Assembly (NCBI GenBank): GCA_902783675.1
Contig: CACZRW010000093.1
Span: 1-8,858, forward strand
Length of the DNA: 8,858 nucleotides
Source of the DNA: an uncultured Pseudomonadota bacterium
GTDB taxonomy: Bacteria > Pseudomonadota > Alphaproteobacteria > CACZRW01
Reading direction: 5' to 3'
Positions 4,971-8,858 of this stretch are shown here, in pieces. The position numbers and the translations under genes were made by a program. The notes beneath the pieces were generated by a model. It had not been told where the DNA came from. It did no database searches and worked only from the letters and a program-made list of their open reading frames with translations. Numbering within the stretch: position 1 is the stretch's first letter; every line of letters starts with the position of its first letter.

Positions 4971-6227
4971 ATGCATTTAAAAGAATTAAAAGAAAAGTCG
5001 CCTACGGAACTTTTAAAATATGCCGAGGATTTAGGTGTTGAAAATGCCTCTACTTTAAGAACCCAAGAGTTATTATATGCTATTTTAAAGCACCTTGCCA
5101 CGCAGGACATAACCATAACCGGCGACGGCGTTATTGAAATTATGCAAGACGGCTTTGGTTTTTTACGCTCACCGAAAGCTAACTATCTTGCCGGTTCTGA
5201 CGATATATATGTATCCCCCAGCCAAATTAAAAAGTTCTGTTTAAGGACGGGTGATACGGTTGAAGGTGAAATCCGTGCTCCCAAAGAAGGGGAAAGATAC
5301 TTTGCTTTATCAAAAGTAAATAAAATCAATTATGAAGATCCCGAATCCACTAAATACCGTATTAACTTTGACAACTTAACGCCGCTTTTTCCTAACGAAA
5401 AGCTTAATTTAGAAATTTTAGATAGTAAAAATAAAGACTTAACACATCGTATTATTGAACTGATTGCTCCTCAAGGAAAGGGGCAAAGGTGTTTGTTAGT
5501 CGCTCCGCCTCGGACGGGTAAGACGGTAATGCTGCAAAATATAGCTAATTCCATAGCTGAAAATCACCCCGAGGTTTACCTTATAGTGCTTTTAATTGAT
5601 GAAAGGCCCGAGGAAGTAACCGACATGATTCGCTCGGTAAAAGGTGAAGTTATAAGCTCAACCTTTGATGAACCTGCCGCGCGCCATGTCCAAGTGGCTG
5701 AAATGGTGATTGAAAAGGCAAAACGCCTTGTTGAACATAAGCGCGATGTGGTGATTTTACTGGATTCCATCACTCGTCTGGCGCGTGCTTACAACACCAC
5801 CGTTCCCAGCTCGGGTAAAGTATTGACCGGCGGTGTAGATTCAAACGCCTTGCAAAGACCTAAACGCTTTTTAGGTGCTGCTCGTAATATAGAGGAGGGC
5901 GGTTCGCTCACGATTTTCGGCACTGCCTTGATAGACACGGGCTCGCGCATGGATGAAGTTATTTTTGAAGAGTTTAAAGGCACCGGTAACTCGGAAATCA
6001 TTCTTGACAGGAAATGCTCGGATAAGCGCATATTCCCCGCAATTGATGTGGGTAAGTCCGGCACGCGTAAAGAGGAATTGCTTGTTGATAAAGTAACCTT
6101 GCAGAAAATGTGGATTTTACGCCGCGTTCTTATGCCTATGGGCACGACCGAAGCGATGGAGTTCTTGATTGATAAGTTAAAGCAATCCAAGAATAACAGC
6201 GCGTTTTATGACGCAATGAACAGTTAG
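4971..6227 (+). CDS. rho: Transcription termination factor Rho
   Basis: A hexameric RNA-dependent ATPase that translocates along nascent RNA and releases RNA polymerase. The 418 residues nearly match E. coli's 419 and are colinear with it: N-terminal helical domain (1-45), cold-shock RNA-binding domain (about 50-118) with DGFGFLR (60-66), P-loop APPRTGKT (178-185, K184), Walker B VILLDSITR (261-269, D265), Q-loop LTGGVDSNA (285-293), R-loop KGTGN (336-340) and the arginine finger R366 in SGTRKEEL. No insertion or missing catalytic residue is seen. The ribosome site is weak (AAAGTGA about 9 nt upstream), but the start matches the family N-terminus. It is first of the rho-mnmE-mnmG operon, with a strong upstream promoter, and its stop is 3 bp before the mnmE ATG. 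Confidence 0.98.
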   Translation: MHLKELKEKSPTELLKYAEDLGVENASTLRTQELLYAILKHLATQDITITGDGVIEIMQDGFGFLRSPKANYLAGSDDIYVSPSQIKKFCLRTGDTVEGEIRAPKEGERYFALSKVNKINYEDPESTKYRINFDNLTPLFPNEKLNLEILDSKNKDLTHRIIELIAPQGKGQRCLLVAPPRTGKTVMLQNIANSIAENHPEVYLIVLLIDERPEEVTDMIRSVKGEVISSTFDEPAARHVQVAEMVIEKAKRLVEHKRDVVILLDSITRLARAYNTTVPSSGKVLTGGVDSNALQRPKRFLGAARNIEEGGSLTIFGTALIDTGSRMDEVIFEEFKGTGNSEIILDRKCSDKRIFPAIDVGKSGTRKEELLVDKVTLQKMWILRRVLMPMGTTEAMEFLIDKLKQSKNNSAFYDAMNS

Positions 6228-6230
6228 AAA

Positions 6231-7565
6231 ATGTCCGCCGACGATACGATATTTGCCCTTTCGACCGGATTTGTAAAATCGGGAATAGGGGTGATTCGTA
6301 TCTCGGGCAAAGGCGTAAAATTGGCGCTTTCTTTGGTGTGCGATTATGAAAATCCCACGCCGAACTATGCCAAACTATGCTCTGTAAAAGATATTAAAAC
6401 CGGCGAGATAATTGACCAAGGTCTGGCTTTATATTTTTGTGCGCCGAAAAGCTATACCGGCGAAGATGTTGCCGAGTTACATATTCACGGCTCGCGCGCG
6501 GTTATAACTAACATATTGGAAACATTAAGTAATATTGAGGGGTTGCGACCCGCCGAGCGAGGAGAGTTTACTAAAAGGGCGGTTATAAACGGCAAGATGG
6601 ACTTGACCTCTGCCGAAGGTGTAAACGACTTGATAAACGCCCAAACCGACGAGCAAAGAAAGCAAGCTTTGCGCCAAATGTCTGGCGAGTTGGCAGATTT
6701 ATACGAAGGCTGGCAAAACCGCATAAAACGGCTTTTAGCGCATCTGGAGGCGTATATTGATTTTCCCGAGGAAGACATACCTCAAGACCTGGAAACAGCC
6801 TCTACGGGCGAAATAAACGCTCTTTTAAAAGAAATAAAGGAGCACCTCGCCGATAATCACAAAGGCGAGATTTTACGCCAAGGCTATTCTGTTGCGATAA
6901 TCGGCGCTCCCAACGCCGGCAAATCCAGCCTTTTGAATAAACTGGTAAAGCGCGACGCCCCCATTGTTTCCTCTTTGGCAGGCACTACCCGCGATATTAT
7001 AGAGGTTTTTCTTGACCTTGACGGTTTTCCGGTAATCCTTGCCGACACCGCAGGGCTTAGAGAAGCCAAAGATATGGTAGAGCAGGAGGGGATAAAGCGT
7101 GCTTTAAAGCGTGCCGCCTCGGCAAATTTGAAACTGGCGGTTTTTGATGGCGCAAAGTATCCTGAAATGGACGCCGAAACATTGTCTTTATGCGATAAAA
7201 ACACATTGAAAATAATCAATAAGTCTGACCTTATCGGGAATCACAATGTAATTACAAAAGAAAATGATGTTATTCTAACTAACTCATTGACGGGAAAGGG
7301 TTTAGATGCGGTTTTAGCTTTTATAAAAAAGCGTGTTTCCGACGAATTGTCTTTAAGAGAAAATCCGGCGCTTACCCAAATTCGCCACCGTGAAGCTCTG
7401 ACCGAATGCGCGGCGGCTCTTTCCCGCTCGCTCAAAGCTCCTCAAACGGATTTAAAGGCGGAAGATTTACGTCTTGCCGCCAGAGCTATCGGTAAAATCA
7501 CGGGGCAAATTACGGTTGATGAAGTGTTAGACATTGTTTTTAAAGAGTTTTGTATAGGAAAATAA
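6231..7565 (+). CDS. mnmE: tRNA uridine-5-carboxymethylaminomethyl(34) synthesis GTPase MnmE
   Basis: With MnmG it modifies the wobble uridine U34 of several tRNAs at carbon 5, using methylene-tetrahydrofolate and FAD. The 444 residues (E. coli 454) show an N-terminal folate-binding, dimerising domain (about 1-120), helical regions on both sides of the G domain, and G motifs: GAPNAGKS (225-232, G1), TTRD (252-255, G2), DTAG (272-275, G3) and NKSD (330-333, G4). The protein ends in the family tail FCIGK with C441. N228 in G1 corresponds to the potassium-coordinating Asn of the family. The start is 3 bp after the rho stop with no clear ribosome site, suggesting translational coupling. One copy of the GGAATCACA repeat falls in the variable stretch after G4. 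mnmG follows 19 bp downstream. Confidence 0.97.
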   Translation: MSADDTIFALSTGFVKSGIGVIRISGKGVKLALSLVCDYENPTPNYAKLCSVKDIKTGEIIDQGLALYFCAPKSYTGEDVAELHIHGSRAVITNILETLSNIEGLRPAERGEFTKRAVINGKMDLTSAEGVNDLINAQTDEQRKQALRQMSGELADLYEGWQNRIKRLLAHLEAYIDFPEEDIPQDLETASTGEINALLKEIKEHLADNHKGEILRQGYSVAIIGAPNAGKSSLLNKLVKRDAPIVSSLAGTTRDIIEVFLDLDGFPVILADTAGLREAKDMVEQEGIKRALKRAASANLKLAVFDGAKYPEMDAETLSLCDKNTLKIINKSDLIGNHNVITKENDVILTNSLTGKGLDAVLAFIKKRVSDELSLRENPALTQIRHREALTECAAALSRSLKAPQTDLKAEDLRLAARAIGKITGQITVDEVLDIVFKEFCIGK

Positions 7566-8142
7566 AAAAAGGTTCGGAATCACAATGGAATCACTTCTTA
7601 CAAATAATTTTGATGTTATAGTCGTGGGCGGAGGGCACGCCGGTTGCGAAGCAGCATCGGCTGCTGCTCGCACGGGCGCTAAAACCGCGCTTTTTACTTA
7701 TAAGCCGGAAAACCTTGGCGAGATGTCCTGCAACCCGTCCATAGGCGGTTTGGCAAAAGGGCATTTAGTAAGAGAGGTTGACGCCCTTGGCGGACTTATG
7801 GGTAAAGTCATCGACGCCTCGGGTATTCATTTTCGCGTTCTTAACCGCTCCAAAGGCCCGGCGGTTTACGGCCCTCGTTCTCAAGCAGACCGCAAACTTT
7901 ATCGCCAAAAAATGAAGGAGCTTCTGGAATCACAAAGTAATAACACCATAATATATGCAAAAGTTGAGGAATTGCTGTTTGAGGACGATAAAATCACCGG
8001 TATAAAAACCGCACAAGGTGTTGAATACAAAGCGAAAACGGTTATTCTTACCACCGGCACTTTTTTAAACGGTTTAATGCACACCGGCGAGCAAAAAACA
8101 ATCGGCGGCCGCGTTGGCGAGGACTCTTGTTCGGGAATCACA
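7237..8142 (+). repeat. Four dispersed copies of GGAATCACA in mnmE and mnmG
   Basis: Copies are at 7237-7245, 7576-7584, 7926-7934 and 8134-8142, all on the + strand. Similarity extends past the 9-mer: the next bases read AATGTAATTAC, ATGGAATCAC, AAGTAATAAC and TTGTGCTTAC, suggesting two half-units about 11 bp apart. The three fully coding copies lie in three different codon phases, so a shared peptide cannot explain them. Copy 2 abuts the mnmG start codon. No known element is recognised. Confidence 0.5.
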
Positions 8143-8858
8143 TTGTGCTTACGAAAAATGGGTTTTGAAATAGGCAGGCTGAAAACCGGCACCCCCTGCC
8201 GCCTGGACGGCACAACCATAGACTGGAGCAAGACCGAGCTGCAAATGCCGGACGAGGAGCCGGAGCCGTTTTCCTTTATGACCGACAAAAGCACCGTCCC
8301 GCAAATCCCTTGCCATATAACTTACACCACCACCGAAACCAAGGATATTGTGCTGAAAAACCTTGATAGAGCGCCGCTTTACGACGGACAAATCCAAAGC
8401 ACGGGCCCTCGTTATTGCCCCAGCTTTGAAACTAAAATCGTCCGCTTTGCCGACAAAGAAACGCATCACATCTTTTTGGAAAAGGAAGGCTTGGACGACA
8501 ACACCATTTATCCTAACGGACTTTCAACTTCGTTGCCGCTGGATGTGCAACAGGCGCTGATTGCCTCAATCCCCGGGCTGGAGAACGCCAAGATGTTGCG
8601 CCCCGGCTACGCGATAGAATACGACTTCATCGACCCCAGGAACTTAAAGCTCACTCTTGAAACCAAAAAGATAAAAGGGCTGTTTTTGGCGGGGCAAATC
8701 AACGGCACCACCGGCTACGAAGAAGCGGCGGCTCAAGGGCTTGTAGCGGGCGTAAATGCTGGACTACAAGCACTTGATTCACGTGAAACATTAACTTTAT
8801 CTCGCGCCGACTCGTATATCGGAGTAATGATAGACGACCTTATCCGTTGCGGCGTTGA
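7585..8858 (+). CDS. mnmG: tRNA uridine-5-carboxymethylaminomethyl(34) synthesis enzyme MnmG, 3' end cut by window edge
   Basis: The FAD- and NADH-dependent partner of MnmE (also called GidA) in tRNA U34 modification. The frame is open from the ATG to the right edge with no stop: 424 codons, against about 629 residues in E. coli, so the C-terminal third is outside. Visible motifs are the FAD dinucleotide-binding VVGGGHAGCEAA (13-24), MSCNPSIGGLAKG (47-59, with C49 matching a conserved Cys), RLKTGTP, GPRYCPS (274-280, C278 matching the second conserved Cys), RPGYAIEYDF (339-348) and LFLAGQINGTTGYEEAAAQG (366-385). The start is fixed by the family N-terminus; the ribosome site is poor (AAAGG about 12 nt upstream). 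It is third in the rho operon. The gene carries a parS-like site near codons 395-400 and two internal copies of the GGAATCACA repeat. Confidence 0.96.
   Translation, partial: MESLLTNNFDVIVVGGGHAGCEAASAAARTGAKTALFTYKPENLGEMSCNPSIGGLAKGHLVREVDALGGLMGKVIDASGIHFRVLNRSKGPAVYGPRSQADRKLYRQKMKELLESQSNNTIIYAKVEELLFEDDKITGIKTAQGVEYKAKTVILTTGTFLNGLMHTGEQKTIGGRVGEDSCSGITLCLRKMGFEIGRLKTGTPCRLDGTTIDWSKTELQMPDEEPEPFSFMTDKSTVPQIPCHITYTTTETKDIVLKNLDRAPLYDGQIQSTGPRYCPSFETKIVRFADKETHHIFLEKEGLDDNTIYPNGLSTSLPLDVQQALIASIPGLENAKMLRPGYAIEYDFIDPRNLKLTLETKKIKGLFLAGQINGTTGYEEAAAQGLVAGVNAGLQALDSRETLTLSRADSYIGVMIDDLIRCGV
8775..8790. other. parS-like centromere site inside mnmG
   Basis: TGATTCACGTGAAACA matches the bacterial parS consensus TGTTTCACGTGAAACA at 15 of 16 positions, with the palindromic core TTCACGTGAA intact. 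ParB binds such sites near oriC to position and segregate the chromosome. It lies within the coding sequence, where parS sites are often found, about 3.9 kb from the candidate origin. The single mismatch (T to A at position 3) creates a GATTC, which is a GANTC site. Confidence 0.75.

Noticed and set aside
7237..8142. GGAATCACA copies as an inserted mobile palindromic element
   Set aside because: MnmG around the two internal copies stays colinear with the family, with no extra residues, and the unit is not palindromic overall. Insertion of a mobile repeat is therefore unlikely.
7899..8469. Two overlapping minus-strand open frames inside mnmG
   Set aside because: They lie wholly within conserved mnmG coding sequence, show no family motif and have no separate start signals.

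Overview
The window reads as a piece of an alphaproteobacterial chromosome of moderate GC, probably spanning the replication origin. The evidence is the gene set and its order. One side has smr, mltA, a Tim44-like gene, secB and dnaQ. The other side has rho, mnmE and mnmG. In many Alphaproteobacteria these two blocks lie on opposite sides of oriC. The genus cannot be fixed from this sequence.

Left block (1-4552). A CheR-type chemotaxis methyltransferase enters from the left edge on the + strand and converges on smr. A tight minus-strand operon follows in the order tim44-like, mltA, smr, with a 3-bp gap and then a 23-bp overlap. It covers an inner-membrane Tim44-domain protein, a lytic transglycosylase and a putative Smr nuclease. 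secB (+) is divergent from it and convergent with dnaQ (-). secB and dnaQ share a perfect palindromic terminator whose 4-nt loop holds both stop codons.

Centre (4553-4970). This is a 418-bp, very AT-rich region with no gene. It carries a perfect DnaA box, a one-mismatch DnaA box, a tandem AT-rich 13-mer pair, an IHF-consensus site, a TTAA-N7-TTAA (CtrA-type) site, an inverted repeat and a strong sigma70-type promoter for rho with a hairpin in the leader. It is the best oriC candidate in the window. The maf-aroE-coaE and hemE genes that often flank the origin in relatives are absent here.

Right block (4971-8858). rho, mnmE and mnmG form a + strand operon with gaps of 3 and 19 bp: transcription terminator, tRNA-modification GTPase and its FAD partner. 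mnmG runs off the right edge and contains a 15/16 match to the parS centromere site, which fits origin proximity. MnmE and MnmG act together on the wobble uridine (U34) of tRNA. A GGAATCACA-type motif recurs four times within about 900 bp of mnmE/mnmG in different reading frames and is unexplained.

No tRNA, rRNA, CRISPR array, insertion sequence or phage gene was seen. The main points of interest are the compact candidate origin, the intragenic parS, the repeated DNA motif and the mirrored secB/dnaQ ends.
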